NCBI GenBank assembly: GCA_907163375.1
Contig: CAJQUW010003469.1
Coordinates: 124,001 to 188,000, forward strand
DNA length: 64,000 nt
Direction of reading: 5' to 3'
Source of the DNA: Prostheceraeus crozeri
Taxonomy: Eukaryota > Platyhelminthes > Polycladida > Euryleptidae
This document shows positions 1 through 12,720 of this stretch, in pieces. Position numbers and translations under genes: made by a program. Below the pieces are notes generated by a model. It was given only the letters and a program-made list of their open reading frames with translations, was not told where the DNA came from and did not search any database. The stretch's first letter is position 1. Every line of letters starts with the position of its first letter.

Positions 1-476
1 CCGGAACGAGTTCTCTGATTCTTAGATGTATCTTCGATATATTTAGCATCGCATTTTCCTGCACAGGAGACAGCTAGTTATGAGATCTGTTCAGCCTGTT
101 TTTCATGCTGTAGACATTTCTTGATTTGACTGCCTGTCAAAGGTACTAATGCTTCTAAGTCAGAGGGAATAACAACAAAATTCTTCCTGAAAAAGTACAA
201 AGCCGAAATTCAGACATGCTCATGTGTGAATAAGAAACAATGAATATATTTATTCTTTATGACGAAGTACAGATACAAGTTTCTATGTTAATTGGCCGGA
301 TAATCACAATGACAGAAATCAGAATATTTTTCGACCAAGATATCTATTAAAAGCGAATGAATTTGCCTTGGCTTGAACACGGAATACAAGACTGAAGACC
401 GTAAAATTGGACATTTATATCAGGGCATTTTGCTTTAATCTCAACCAGTTGAACATTTCGCCTGTCCGTCCAGTTA

Positions 477-1064
477 TAGTCCGGGAGCTAGCGTGAAGTT
501 GTGCAGGGAACGAGGTAGTACATAAAACTTTCACATAGCATAGTACACCTCTAACCTACTGCAAAACTTCGCGTCTGCCGGATCAGATCATTTGCTTTTC
601 AGAAATAGAGAGGATAACACAATCCTATGTATTTCCAGTGGTAAAATTGTGACATTTAAGGTGTTGACTCCATTTTTTCGAATTTTTGCTCATAAAAGTT
701 ACACAAATTGGTATTTTGTTGAACTGGTTATTATAGAAAAATCATCTACAGATCATGATCTTTCAAATGAGCTATCATTCAGTGACAGAGGATGAAGTAA
801 AGTGTACAAACAGACACTTTTCGTTGGTTTAACTGCAAATTTTAACATAGAAATTTCAGGAAAATTGTTGATATACTCTAACGAAAAGTGTCTGTTTGTA
901 AACTGGAAATACATAGGATTGTGTTATCCTCTCTATTTCTGAAAAGCAAATGATCTGATCCGGCAGACGCGAAGTTTTGCAGTAGGTTAGAGGTGTACTA
1001 TGCTATGTGAAAGTTTTATGTACTACCTCGTTCCCTGCACAACTTCACGCTAGCTCCCGGACTA
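477..1064. mobile_element. Foldback MITE, possibly Harbinger-type
   Basis: The two ends are long inverted copies of each other: about 477-639 is matched in reverse complement by about 902-1064. The outer ends read TAGTCCGGGAGC and GCTCCCGGACTA. A second inverted pair lies inside (about 805-827 against 881-900), so the left arm looks split by an insertion of about 160 bp near 640-800. Both sides are flanked by TTA (474-476 and 1065-1067), which fits the TWA target duplication of PIF/Harbinger elements. No transposase is present. The class assignment is inference; the inverted structure is directly visible. Confidence 0.75.
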
Positions 1065-1067
1065 TTA

Positions 1068-3061
1068 TTTAGATTTCTATGCAAACTGGTTCAATTAATG
1101 CAACGGAAAGATGGATCGATAGAATGTCTATCCCGAACATGTTGGTAAACTAATGACGAATTGTTCTTTATGTGCTCTCTTATCCTAATCCTCATTGTGC
1201 GTTTTGATTCGCCAATTTAAAAGGAGTTACAGTACATATATCTAAGATTCAGTCTTACATATTCATAAAATTCATTGAGTTACACGATAAACTCGTTATA
1301 CAAGAATAAAATCCATCAGAAGAAGTTCTGACGTGAGACCGAAAAATGAAGACGAAATGATCTTAACTTAAGTAAACGCGCACTGATGAGATGATGCACT
1401 TTCCGCCATGGACAGAAGAAACTACATATTCTTTGTACATACATTTGTAATAAACCAAGTAGCATGCACTCTTGAGCACTCTGAGATTATGGACTAAGTG
1501 TCACTCGTTGAAGTAGCGATGAAATAACGACAGGGCCTACCTACTCCATGGTTTTACTTACTCCTGGGTCAACGATTTACGGGAAAATTCTTCTTGCCAG
1601 ATTCTCCGGGTGATCGTACCGGTAGCAAAATTGATCTGTAGGTGTTTTTATCTAAAAGAAACAATACAAAATGAAAGTCATGGCCCTTGCGCTTCCTACT
1701 CCCTTACGCGGTGTGTGAGACACCGCAGGGTTGCGATCTGGACTTAACCTAAAATGATTTGCAATCCAATGTGTTGCGCTCTCATATCATTAAGGCAGTT
1801 TATACATTTCTTGAAGACATTCATAGAAGACCGACATGAATTGATTAACAGGGCCACAGTTTCTGCAAACGTAGGATTAAATTCTAATGCTGCAAATACA
1901 TTAAGCTGGTAATTGTAAAGACCGGGAATTATGGATTCTTAATCAAAACGAAACACATAACCAGATGAAGCGCAAGCGTTGACTGTCCGTAGGGTTGCTT
2001 GTTTATATTGGCCACATGTTTATCGCGATCGGCTGTAGCACTCTAGAAATTTTGCATATGCCATGTTCACCAACGGTCAGAATCAATTCAATGCACCTTC
2101 TGAATCATGACATTTGAGACGACAACCATGAATAGGGCCATATCGAGCCTGTGATACACAACAAAGAAGATGCTGCTGATTGACGCATAGAAACTAGTAG
2201 GATAGCTAAACTTAGTCGGAATTGACTGTGCACCTCCACTGTTACCACCAAAGGAGCAACTGTTTCTTTCAACAAAAAATGCTCTCCTGAATCTGGGCGG
2301 GATTTGGTTTGGACATGGTGCGGATTTGATTAAAATCTCGAACAGGTATGCTCGCTCTTGCTCCGATACTGCATTCAATAGTCATGGCGCAGAAACATTC
2401 AAGCTGGTTGGAACCCTTCCTCTAGCGTTGAATTTCATGTGGCATCCATTGAAAGTAGTTGGCCTTAACGAGACAATGTTTATTTTATCATTGACCCGAC
2501 ACTTCACCATCGCCATCAAGGCATGGTAGGAACTACCCATCACTTTGGAACTAGTGAGAACCCAGAGAGCAGATAAATTTCTCCGGAAAATCGTCTTATC
2601 ACCTCCAATCTTCTCCTGTCATCTCATCCTGCATACTGCTTTTCAGACAAGTCTCGTTATTTCTGGATCTGAGAAAAAGGACCGTAGTTGTGAGGATGAT
2701 AGAGACAACAATTTCGAAGCGGCAGAACTTGCCCTCCGATATGAAGTTGTGCAGATATTGAAAGAAGGCCCTAAGGAAAAGTGACTAGCCTATGCCGGAT
2801 ATGCGCCTAACTAATTCGAACTAATGTTTATTATAGTACAGCTCTCTATGTACGCGACTGGCTGGAACAGTAGCAAGGGATATTGATAACAGTGCATAAT
2901 GGGCACAATCTTAGCTCCCATAGATACTAAAGAAAGGAGACAAGGCAAAATTGCAGCAACTATCAAACTATCGTATTGGCTTCTCATGTAAGTAAGGTGC
3001 TATAAAGTATTGTCCTCCAGAGAGTTCGAGAAGGATACGTTCTCTCTGTCACCATGTTCAG
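1068..3061. other. Spacer without a supported gene
   Basis: Only short unrelated open frames occur here. None shows a domain, splice pattern or repeat structure that I can support. Confidence 0.5.
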
Positions 3062-3703
3062 CAGTGTTTGGAATTCCCGGGACAATTCCAGATCCCGGGA
3101 ATTCGGGACAAAGCTTCTTCGAATCTCGGGATCCCGGGAGAAACCGAAATTCCCAATAAGTCCCATGTTGTTGGCAATTTTGATAGCTCGACTATTTTCT
3201 AGGTGCATTGGAAGCGTTTGTATTTACCAATTTATTTTACTGGTGACTATTTTCGAGTTGTATTGGAAGGTAATAGCATTTAGAGACACTTTAATTACGG
3301 TACCGTACATTTGAGATGCAATTAATCAAGCAAGCTTTTTTAATCACGATTAATGCCTGGGAAAGCTGTATTGTCAAAATTGCTAACTGCTACAGTTGCT
3401 TACTGATAGAATTATTTCTAATTTTGGTACAAATTCTGCGGTAATTCTTGTACGGTACCGGTACAAAGTTACGAAAGTAGTTAGTAGGCCTATTGACTTA
3501 TGAACCAGTTGTGTTTGATATACATGTAATTAATTATATTAGACCTAGGCCTACATGTACCTCATACTACATGTATCCGGTGGACAATTTCTCCTAAATA
3601 TATTTAAGGCTCTCATTTCTAATCCTTTCAGAGTTCTTACCAAAATGAAATGATAAATCTCTTATTCCCCATTAAGACACCAGCGTCTGTTTTTGGTCTG
3701 CAC

Positions 3704-3776
3704 TGTCAATGTCATGATGGTAGAGCATTCGCCTAGATAGCGACTGTCTGGGGTTCGAGTCCCTCTCCTGACATCA
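3704..3776 (+). other. tRNA-like sequence (pseudo-tRNA or SINE head)
   Basis: The segment has a tRNA-like order of parts: a D-arm-like GATGGTAGAGCA, an anticodon-like stem-loop (TCGC, loop CTAGATA, GCGA, which would read AGA), and a T-arm with GGGGTTCGAGTCCC. The acceptor pairing is poor, about 5 of 7 (TGTCA against TGACA), and no long variable arm for serine is seen. It lies inside the hAT element, so it is more likely a tRNA pseudogene or a tRNA-derived SINE fragment than a working tRNA gene. Confidence 0.45.
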
Positions 3777-4070
3777 GTTTTTCGAGGTTAACTGTCTCAT
3801 ACATGAACTGTACAAATGAATTTCGGAGCAATGAAAACAACAAATCACTGGGTAGATCATGAGAATTGTGCTTATAAGAGAATCAGAACAAAAAAAATCG
3901 AAAAGAAAAAACACACAAAACAGTCCAGTTTAAAGCTTCATTGGTTGGAGATTACAAACAATGTACGAACTTACTAATTCAATTACACAATATCTCTCCT
4001 ACTCTCCTGTCTAATGTTGCAAAGTAGACCTTGCGTTTAGTAAAATAGTCTTTCAAAAAACACAATGCGT

Positions 4071-5271
4071 TTATGGAGTTGTCTGACAGTCCATACGAAC
4101 ACGCGTGACGAAGTTGCTTGCAATTGAAAACGCTCTTTCACTGTCAATCGAAGTTGTTCTAATCGTCATCAGATAGCTATAGAGACTTTCCAAGTTTGGC
4201 GTTCGTTTCCCCGTCGCTTCGTAGACTGTGAACTCTTGATTGAGGGATTTGAAGCCTTGAAATTGGTTGGAATCTTGGGGAGCTGCCTTCATGGAAATTG
4301 AAATAGCTGCCTCTAACGCACTGGATAACGAGCCTTCAGCTACCACACAGTCTTCTCGGACAGTGGTGCCATGGTCTTCTTCTTGTTCATCATCAACATC
4401 CTCACTTATTGAGAGCCGTGTTAACAACGACTTTCCCAATCTCACCATGGCCTTTTTAGACGACATTTCAAAGAATGTGTCATTCTCCTGTTCATCAGAT
4501 CTGTGTAGAAATTTGATCAGAGACGTGATGTCCTGCTGTCTTCTTTCACTCAAGCGATGTCGCAGTGCCGTGTAAGCTCCTGACTTATAGGAGATGTTTG
4601 TTTTCCCAATACGTCGAATAAGAATCGAAGAATTCCATCACTTTTGAGTAGATTAGTATCACGTCTACTCAAGCCATCCACGCACATACGGATTGGTGCG
4701 AGAGCATCAAGCAACTCCTGCAACTTGACATGGTCTTCCTCCATATGAAACTTGCTCGACATTTTCAGATCAATCAATGCTTTTGTGACACAGTCCCGAA
4801 GAAGTAAATATCTGGCCAGCATCTTCTCAAGGGAATTCCATCTGGTTGGACAGTCATGAAGTAATTCCAATTCCTTCCCTTCCTGAACAAGGACGTACTT
4901 TTGCAGAGTGTTAATTTGCACCGGTGACTTTCTGAATATCTTGACCGTTTCTCGAAGCTTCTTAAGGAGAGCTTTCAAATCATCTCTCTCAACTGGAAGT
5001 GAAGACTGAGAGTCATCATCGTCGGTATCCATCTCATCGTCGTCATCACAATCGCTCATCTCCTCAATGCCATTTTCTGTCGCACTAGATTTGTATAATC
5101 AACAACAGCAAGGTGAATAGCGTGATTGAAGCACAACTGGTGTTCAGCCGGTGATATTCTGCCGAACACTGTTGTCGTTGTCTGTCTGTTGTCGAAGAAA
5201 CAATATGTCATGAGAAGGACAATCCAAAGTCTTCCAGTCTCCCTTCGATGAAGAAGTTCACAGAAGTGCAC
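4071..5271 (-). pseudogene. hAT transposase remnant
   Basis: Three minus-strand open frames in N to C order resemble one hAT transposase. The first (5056-5271) holds HQLCFNHAIHLAVVD, typical of the region before the insertion domain. The second (4550-5059) holds an acidic stretch and DCPTRWNSLEKML, a common hAT core motif. The third (4071-4553) ends with a dimerisation-like segment, TSIDSERAFSIASNFV. The frames do not join without shifts, and the N-terminal BED finger and first catalytic part are not recognisable, so this is a pseudogene. It sits within the element whose ends are at 3062 and 5651. Confidence 0.8.
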
Positions 5272-5651
5272 AGAATACTGTAGTCACACCCAAGACGTCA
5301 CACACGATCACTCAGTTCTCTGCCGAATGACGCGGCGAAATATGACCTCAGACAAGGACTGCTAATATATTTAGACGTCCTTGCCTCAGATGAGACGACA
5401 AATGTACTATGCATAATCAGAATAGCTAGCTTTTGTGCTATGTACTACGCAGCTTACGGTGCTACTTACTAGCCTTCTACGACTCTATACAGACTATGTA
5501 GCCAATCATTAACTAAAATATGATAAACGCAGATTCGCACAACTACTATGTAAGCTAATAACTTCTTTTTCAAGAAAATTGAATCACGGGATTTCCCGTC
5601 TCTGTTTCCCGGGATTCGGGACAAGAAAAATACGCCGGGATCCAAACACTA

Positions 5652-8040
5652 ATGTACAGATCATGGCTTCAAAGATGTAAACGGGCTATTTTTTAGGCAC
5701 TGAATCCTGGTCCACTTTTGGCTCCGTACAATTAGATCTAAACCGGTCCCGCATAATATAAGAACCTCGGACTGGGTGATTGTTTTATACACTTGAGCAT
5801 CCTTATGGAGGATGTCATAAGGTTAGCTAGATGTAATCGCTTTATTAATCAATGAAAATGATAAAACATTAAATGATGTGCATGAAATCATTAAGTTATT
5901 TCAACTGCTTTGTGTTTCATGTCAATGTTCAGGGAAGCTAGAATATTGAAAATCGGATAACATCTGTAACCCAGCTGAAGAAATAGAATCGCCCACGAAA
6001 CTAGCGTGAAAATTCACATACGACTGTCGATAACCCTGGTTGTGGTTAGCGAATGCTGGGAAATTTCTTTTTCAAGATGGAGGAGAGACGAAGTCAGTGG
6101 ATTAGACGCTAGAAGACGGGACATCAATTCACACGGCACATATAGTTTCTTAATGTGTAAATCCCATTTACTGTCCGACTTCTTATGTCAATTTTTGTGC
6201 CATAGCTCAATAACAATGCTGATTAGCATATTATGCAAGCATTGATGCAGAGGATTCCAGCGATCACCTGATTCATTTGAGTAAGAAAAGAATTCCATGC
6301 ATGACACGTGACATCAGTCACTGCCCAGGTACTGAATAATTCTGGGATGGTCGGCTGTTTGCCGAAAATTTCAGGACCGGACTCGTCTACAATTCTGACT
6401 GTGGTGCGTGAGATTGCATTGCCGGAAGCTTTGAACCAATCAGACGGCTTGCGAAGTGTGAAAATTGACAGCTTCTCAGCGACGAACTTCCGCTACGTCG
6501 TTTTGCTGTCCCATTAAGCTGCGCAGAAGTACTGAAGGAGGGCTGAAAGTGTTGCAGACGCCAAACTGCTCGGGGCCTTCAGTGCTTTGAGTCCTTCCTG
6601 AACAGCTATCAGATAACATATGGCAGTGAAATTTGATGCATGACACCTAAGTTTGATAATCTCATGCAGTTAATACACCTGCTATAAAGCAAAAATCATA
6701 AATTGACTGATATCATCTCTTTAGATGACTGGAACCATATGCGATGATCTCTATGTTGATCACTTAAACGGCCCTCGTCGAAATGATCCTCAAGCTGGAT
6801 GTAATCTTAGCAAAGTCTATATAATCAACTCATTCAGATAAACGAATTTTCTCGAATGCATCCTGCTGACTAAATGATTTTTTTACATTTTAAGTGCAGG
6901 TTCTATTTGAGGTTGGTTTGTCTGAATAAGGTTTTGAGTTTGTGACTTACCTCCCGATATTTTATAAGTCATTAATGTTTGTTCAGAGCTAAAATAGACA
7001 AGGCCACTATTGATTACGCATAGCACAAAATATGCATACGCAAAGTTTAACATCATATACAAAATGCATGTGACATGCATATTTACAAATTAACTGAGTG
7101 ATTACGACATTATCAGAATTTTACTGATTAAATACACGGATTTTGTACATTGTTGATAAGTCGGAATACGAAAGAGAAGAAATCGAAGAGAAAAATATAA
7201 ACTAATGTTAATGTTTGACCTAGGAGCCCTTTCCTCCGAAATAAGATAAAGTAAAACCAATAGAAGAAAGGGCTCCTAGACCAAGCGTTAAAATTTGAAC
7301 TGTAGCTCCGCAATTGCCAGCAAATATTTACAAAATGAGGTTAAAAATAGAAACAGTGACGGGGAACTCAAGATGATTATGAATATTGGGAGATATGAGG
7401 AAATAAAAGTACCAGGGGGATTAGTTGTGCTGGCATGATGAGTTGATATTTTAAAATACTTTTAAGTCGTTTCTTGAGTAAATTTAAGCGGTTGAAGCTC
7501 CTTTTTCGGGAAGACTAGAGCGCCCGCACTAGTGCGTTGTACGTTTGCTTTTTTGCAACAATAGCACAAATTTGTATAATGGAAAGTCTTCAAAGTACAA
7601 TTCACTTACGCGGATTGAGGCATTGTAGAGTTGATAGAAAAGCACTATCTTCCGTCGACGAATTTTTCTTGCGTTCATGATGCATGACTAATTATGTGAG
7701 GAGTGAACAAGGTGCGTTATTGACACTTATGAGAAAAACTTCCCTTGATAAATACTTTTCGAAGTGGGCGTTCAATGCGACTCGAGTTCTTCAGCCGAGT
7801 TGATTTCTGATCTCAACATGTATTTTTCCAATAGTCCCATGTGCACATTCACTAAAAACCAGTTTGGTCTTTTCGAGGCGAACTGACGTGCCCTTGTTGG
7901 ACGAACTAACTTGTCAACGACTGATAACTAATTTCGTGCTTAAATTTTCAAATTTAATTATACTCATCAGTTAAGAAAGATTTAAAAATTGATTACCTCT
8001 TTCATGCAACCACTAAAAAATTTATATATGCACGAGTATG
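5652..8040. other. Spacer without a supported gene
   Basis: No convincing coding or RNA feature is visible. One hairpin, at about 7207-7290, is listed separately. Open frames here are short and unrelated to known domains. Confidence 0.5.
7207..7290. repeat. Inverted repeat (hairpin)
   Basis: About 27 nt at the left, containing CCTAGGAGCCCTTTC, pair with the right arm containing GAAAGGGCTCCTAG. The loop is about 30 nt and there are a few mismatches near the base. It could be a MITE remnant or a structured RNA; nothing else supports either choice. Confidence 0.55.
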
Positions 8041-8589
8041 CAGGGCCGTCCATATTTTGGGAGCGGCCCATATCAAACACAAAAGGCGCCCCCCAACATA
8101 ATAAGCGAAAATGCATTGCCTCCTAGTACGCATAATGTTTGTTGTCCGTAAATAATCAGGTATAAGGTGACTCATACAAAATCGAACCACTCATTATTGA
8201 CATCTCGCATTGACAGGTGCTCGCATTCCAAAATGTAATTGCTTCAACTAAACATATTTGAATATTGAAGCCTGAGTACAACTAAATAGAAATACGGCTA
8301 AAGACAACTTAATAGAATTTTATGAATCAGATGATGACAAGGCAGTGTTTTGTGATCGTCGGAAAGTTCAGGAAGTGAATTTTCCTGTCGATATGAAATC
8401 ATTTAGATTCCGCAAGTAGTTCACTGGCTGCAGGCCATTGAGGAAAGTAGATGGTTTTCATCTTAAGAACCAACGCTCACAGAAATAAAAAAAATGAAAA
8501 ACTGAGGTCGATTGAGTTAAATATTGTTCACGTCAAAATTTGATGTCAAAACTCAAATAGGATTGTCTCAAATTTTACGATGAAAGCAG

Positions 8590-8721
8590 TTTAAAGAAGT
8601 GTCCCGATAATTATCGAGCGGTGTAGTTGGAATAATATATCTGGTCAATATTAAAGAATTGCCGTGGAAATTCGATGAAATAGCCCGGGAATTTGAAGCT
8701 TGAAATCTGGCCGCCACCCTG
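8590..8721. mobile_element. DNA-transposon end fragment
   Basis: The right edge GGCCGCCACCCTG is the reverse complement of CAGGGTGGCGGCC, a sequence found again at 13675-13687. Both neighbourhoods also hold CCCGGGAATT or its complement. This suggests ends of the same family of non-autonomous elements. The same end occurs at the equivalent position in the second duplicate (to 35736), so it predates the duplication. Class not determined. Confidence 0.4.
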
Positions 8722-9142
8722 TATTCAGAATCCGAAAATCTTAACTTTCTGAATCATATACTCAATTCGGTAGGATTGCTGAGAATTTTGGTGATTTTGA
8801 TAAGTCGGCGGGATGAATTTGTTTGGCTCGAATAGAAACACTGGTAGTTACACTCAATGTCAATGGTTTCATAATAAAACTCGTTAAAGCATCGTGATTG
8901 ATATATTTAAGTAATCTGCTTCAATTCGTGTGTGGGTTGTATTTGAGGGTGCATTATATGATGATCTGTTTCAATTCATGTGCGGGTTGTATTCGAGGAC
9001 GGATTCTATTCGAGAAAATACGGCATGATATATATTTGATTATTAACAATGTTTGATTGCCAATAACTATTATTCATCATTTGGCTTTTATTGCGTTCTC
9101 TTTATCTATCTTGCAGATATTCCGTGAAATTGTTTTGTCGCT

Positions 9143-11629
9143 ATGGATGTATCGTGGTGTTCAGTAGTTGGTGCCACTATACTTTTCTTAATTATTCGAT
9201 TTTTTTACCCCCTTTTGCAAATACTCTATCGCTTCTTGATAGCTTCCCGGCAACTTGTAGAGATCAAGCGGTTTCAGAGGAGTTCGGATGATTGGGCTGT
9301 CATAACTGGTGGGACTGATGGCATTGGAAAAGCATATGCTGAAGAATTTGCAAAACTCGGCTTTAAGATTTGCATAATAAGTCGGTCATTAGAAAAACTC
9401 GAAGCAGTTTCCAAAGAATTAAGTAGTTCACATGGTGTTCAGACGAAGATCATACAAGCCGATTTCACAAAGGTGAGCTCTTCATTTTATATACCTTAAT
9501 TTTGACTCAGTGTAATTGCTCCGATAAAATCTGTCCTATTCACAAGTCTGATTGCAGGCTCATACTCTTAACACTGAATGGGTATGGTTTAAAGCTGCTT
9601 ATGAATGGGATGTTTTGTGTATTTGAACAGTTATCGCGTATTTCTTCAGGCAAAAATAATGCTTTCTCGGCGCTTTAGATGTATCACTTGACATTTTCTT
9701 TAAATATCATTGTTTGATGCTAAGTGGGCGATGTTAATCTCCTTCAACTAAAAAATCCAGAGAAATACCAATTTCAAATAGGTCATCAGAAAAATGAGAT
9801 GCGCTATTTTGAATTGAGTTGGATTGCTAATGTTATTTGAGCCACAATATTAAAGCTAGCATTAGAGCATTGAAATTATGGAATTTTACCAAGGACTCGA
9901 AATTTTCCTACTCTTCTTGCGTTTTTGGGGTCAAAATCATTGGGTCATGATGATAGAAATAATGTGAAATAAAATAATAGTGGATAGGGGTATGCATTAT
10001 CAGTTGTTACTTGTGGAAAAACTTGAGAAGTGTCTGTCGGATAGTGTCGCTAAAGGACACCTGCGCACAATAAATTGAAAGCATGTTTTCATCTGAAAAT
10101 TGATTCATTAAAGATGAATTTTTGTTTCATCGTTGATGCATTTTCACATAATGTCTCGCTCACAATTTTTTAAGACCAGAGCTTGTGATTTCATTGTGAT
10201 ATTACTCATCGTTTTATACGAACATTTAAATGCACCCACAATCCTTTATTTGCATTGCATGTGGCATGTTGTGATGCGTTATATCTATGAATCTAACTGT
10301 ATTTTTGTGGTCAGTGAAAAGAAATGAGCAAGAAGAATTATTGAAAGCCACTCGAAATCTTCCTACTTTTTGACAGCCTATTGATCAGCTTCGAACCCTG
10401 ATGTTACTTTCCTTTTCTTCTAATGCTAGCTTTGATATGATATGATGTCAACATTCATTTAATTTTTTCAAAAAAAACCGTTGTGACAAGCTTTTAAGTA
10501 TGAATTAAGCCTTTGAGGTATTGGCTTCCTAGCACTCTGGATTATCAGCTCTTACAGAGTTCCTTAAAGCCAGAGTGAGTGGATGCTCCTCATGTCATCA
10601 GACTTGTCACTTAGCGTTTGATCACAAGGACGTGTCCTTCCATTCTAATACTTGCGATGATGCCAACACTGAAATGTTTTGGTATTGTGAACATCCTCCA
10701 CTGGTAATCAATCTTAGGTTGCTACTAAAGCGAGAGACTATGATATAGGTCAAAGATTTTGCAACGGTCAGCGCTATCCAACAGCGATGGAACGGCTCTA
10801 CATTCAGAGGTATCATGTTGAAATCTGGTTTGAATGAATGATTGAGAGTTGTCTCCTATGGTAAGAAATGAGGGAATTGGTGTATCGATTTTGTGCAGTA
10901 CAATGGGTGGGCATCTGCAAACTACAGACTACACCGCATTTTTTGTTGAGATACTACAATGTTCTTGATTATAACTTGGTGATATTGACTCATCATATCT
11001 GTATTATTTCTTTGCAGACGGACATTTACGACAGACTGAGTGCAGAATTTGAGTTGATGAAGATTGCTATTCTTGTAAACAACGTAGGCATGACTCAATC
11101 ATATCCTTGTGCACTTTGGGAATATCCTGCAGATGGTAACTTCTACATCGATTTTGCTCACTGCAATATGACATCTGCAGTCATGACCACTCGCTGTGCA
11201 CTTAAAGAGGGAGGTATGTTGAACAGCGATCATGGACTCATCATCAATATAGCATCTGCATCTGGAGTTTATCCGTTGCCTCTAGGTAGCATGTATGCAT
11301 CTACAAAAGCATTCCTTGATTTCTTTTCTCGTGGTCTGTCGATGGAACTCAAAAAAACACATGTCAAAGTTCATACTGTTTTACCATTTTATGTACTTAC
11401 TAAGTTTATAGGAAAGTTTCGTCCTCTCGGGATCTTTGCGCCATCTGCCACTAACTATGTTAGATCTGCATTGAGAATGGTTGGTGTAGAGGATCGCACG
11501 CATGGCACATTGTCACATGCTATTCAGGGTCTTCTAATGAGTCAACCTCCAGAGACTGTGCGCAAACGAATCGCTTACTTACTAAATTCCTTTCGCGCCA
11601 AAATCGCGCGTGGTGCAAGTATAAGATAA
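9143..11629 (+). CDS. HSD17B12-like: HSD17B12-like steroid dehydrogenase / 3-oxoacyl-CoA reductase, copy 1
   Basis: Two coding exons, 9143-9472 and 11018-11629, join in phase 0 (AAG|GTGAGC donor, TTTGCAG acceptor) into about 313 residues, the normal length for this family. The N-terminus has a hydrophobic segment (about residues 8-32), as expected for an ER membrane anchor. The Rossmann fold shows TGGTDGIGKAYA for NAD(P)H binding, then NNVG, a conserved serine in INIASASG, and the catalytic YASTK. Family members reduce 3-ketoacyl-CoA in very-long-chain fatty acid elongation, and some act on steroids; the exact substrate here is unknown. A TTGCAG acceptor just upstream (about 9117) suggests a 5' untranslated exon. 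AATAAA follows at 11747. It is a host gene, duplicated at 36158-39039. Confidence 0.9.
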
Positions 11630-11746
11630 AATCAGTGAAAATGCAATTTATAAGATGAATGTTTCATAATTCTCCCGATTTTTCTGAAATCCTTTTTGTC
11701 TTCAGTCTAAATGAATATTTAATTTTTCACTCCGCGACATTTTGTA

Positions 11747-11752
11747 AATAAA
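11747..11752 (+). terminator. Polyadenylation signal of dehydrogenase copy 1
   Basis: AATAAA lies 118 bp after the stop codon, in an AT-rich 3' flank. Copy 2 has its own AATAAA at 39087-39092. Confidence 0.55.
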
Positions 11753-12720
11753 CTTATTGAAATATTCTGTTTGATTGCAAAAATAATAGAAATGAATTTT
11801 TTTGAGAAACGCATGTTGTTTTGATTATTCATTTGTGGCATGTAAAATACGAATGAAAACTTAGGAATCAACCATAGACTAACTTGGTAAGCACGTATTT
11901 ACCAAGAATAATGAATCATTACAATCACTACCAGTCAACTGGGACCTTGGTAGGTGCTGACATCCTCAGACTTCAATGGATCGTTGTGACATTGATAGTT
12001 ATTTTATTTACTTTTTTAATAGTTATAGTTTGTCACTCATCATGATTGCAGTAGTATCCTTGACGAAACTTATACGAATCATTGAAGGCTCGGCCAAAGG
12101 TTGCCTGCCCACGCCTCGTGCCAATGTGCCACATACCTTGCAAGTGGTCTTCACAAGGCTCTCGTGACAACTACTGTTATGTTGTGATAAAACTTCAGTG
12201 CCAATACATGATGACTGGCTATTACACTAGATTAGAAGTCTGCAGTCGTCTGAATTCACCCACTGCACGACACGAAACTTTCATCCGACATCGCACAGGA
12301 AAGAAACACGATAGTCGTTTATAATATGAGCTTGTTTATCTTCATAGTTATTCATCAAAACCAGCTAGTTCAATGCAAAACAAAGTTATGACTAAATAAT
12401 TCGATTTGAATTTCGAGATGAGTGATAACTGGCAAAAGGGTGATCTGTGATCGATCAAATTAAAAGTTTTAATTTAAAACTTTATTTCGAGGTGCTCTGC
12501 ACTCAGAACATCGTTTCTTTTTTATGACCGCGGGGTGGCAAAATATGGCGCCCAATTCATGGCTCGGCCATGTATTGGTTGACTGTCTTGCATCTCCACC
12601 TGATCTTACTTGGCAATGTTGCATATTCATTCTTCATCATCGAGAGATAAAATGGATCAAGAAGTGACAGTTGAGCAGATACAACTGAACACGTCATTGA
12701 AAAAAGTCCGGAAATTCATC

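Larger units (their letters stand above)
3062..5651. mobile_element. hAT DNA transposon, decayed
   Basis: The left end CAGTGTTTGGAATTCCCGGG and the right end, read in reverse (TAGTGTTTGGATCCCGG), form short imperfect terminal inverted repeats of hAT type. The flanks are ATGTTCAG (3054-3061) and ATGTACAG (5652-5659). That is an 8-bp target duplication with one mismatch, the length expected for hAT. Sub-terminal CCCGGG-rich palindromes occur at both ends (3075-3150 and 5585-5645). The interior carries a broken transposase on the minus strand. The element is 2,590 bp and is not expected to be autonomous. Confidence 0.85.
8226..12720 (+). repeat. Segmental duplication, copy 1
   Basis: This block is nearly identical to 35243-40290 in direct orientation, offset 27,015 bp over the first part. 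It contains the promoter region, all coding exons and the 3' flank of the dehydrogenase gene. Copy 1 has about 270 bp in the intron near 9562-9832 that copy 2 lacks. It lacks the 650-bp intron segment and the MITE present in copy 2. Similarity fades gradually at the right end, so that limit is approximate. Confidence 0.85.

Noticed and set aside
592..795. Short open frame inside the first MITE
   Set aside because: It starts in an inverted-repeat arm and runs into the inserted segment; no domain.
9091..9291. Alternative start frame at the first dehydrogenase exon (and the same at 36106-36306)
   Set aside because: It is in another frame from the Rossmann motif TGGTDGIG and is repeated only because the locus is duplicated.
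10379..10420. TTCGAACC-containing stretch as a tRNA gene on the minus strand
   Set aside because: Only a T-arm-like word is present; no D-arm or acceptor pairing, and it lies in the dehydrogenase intron.
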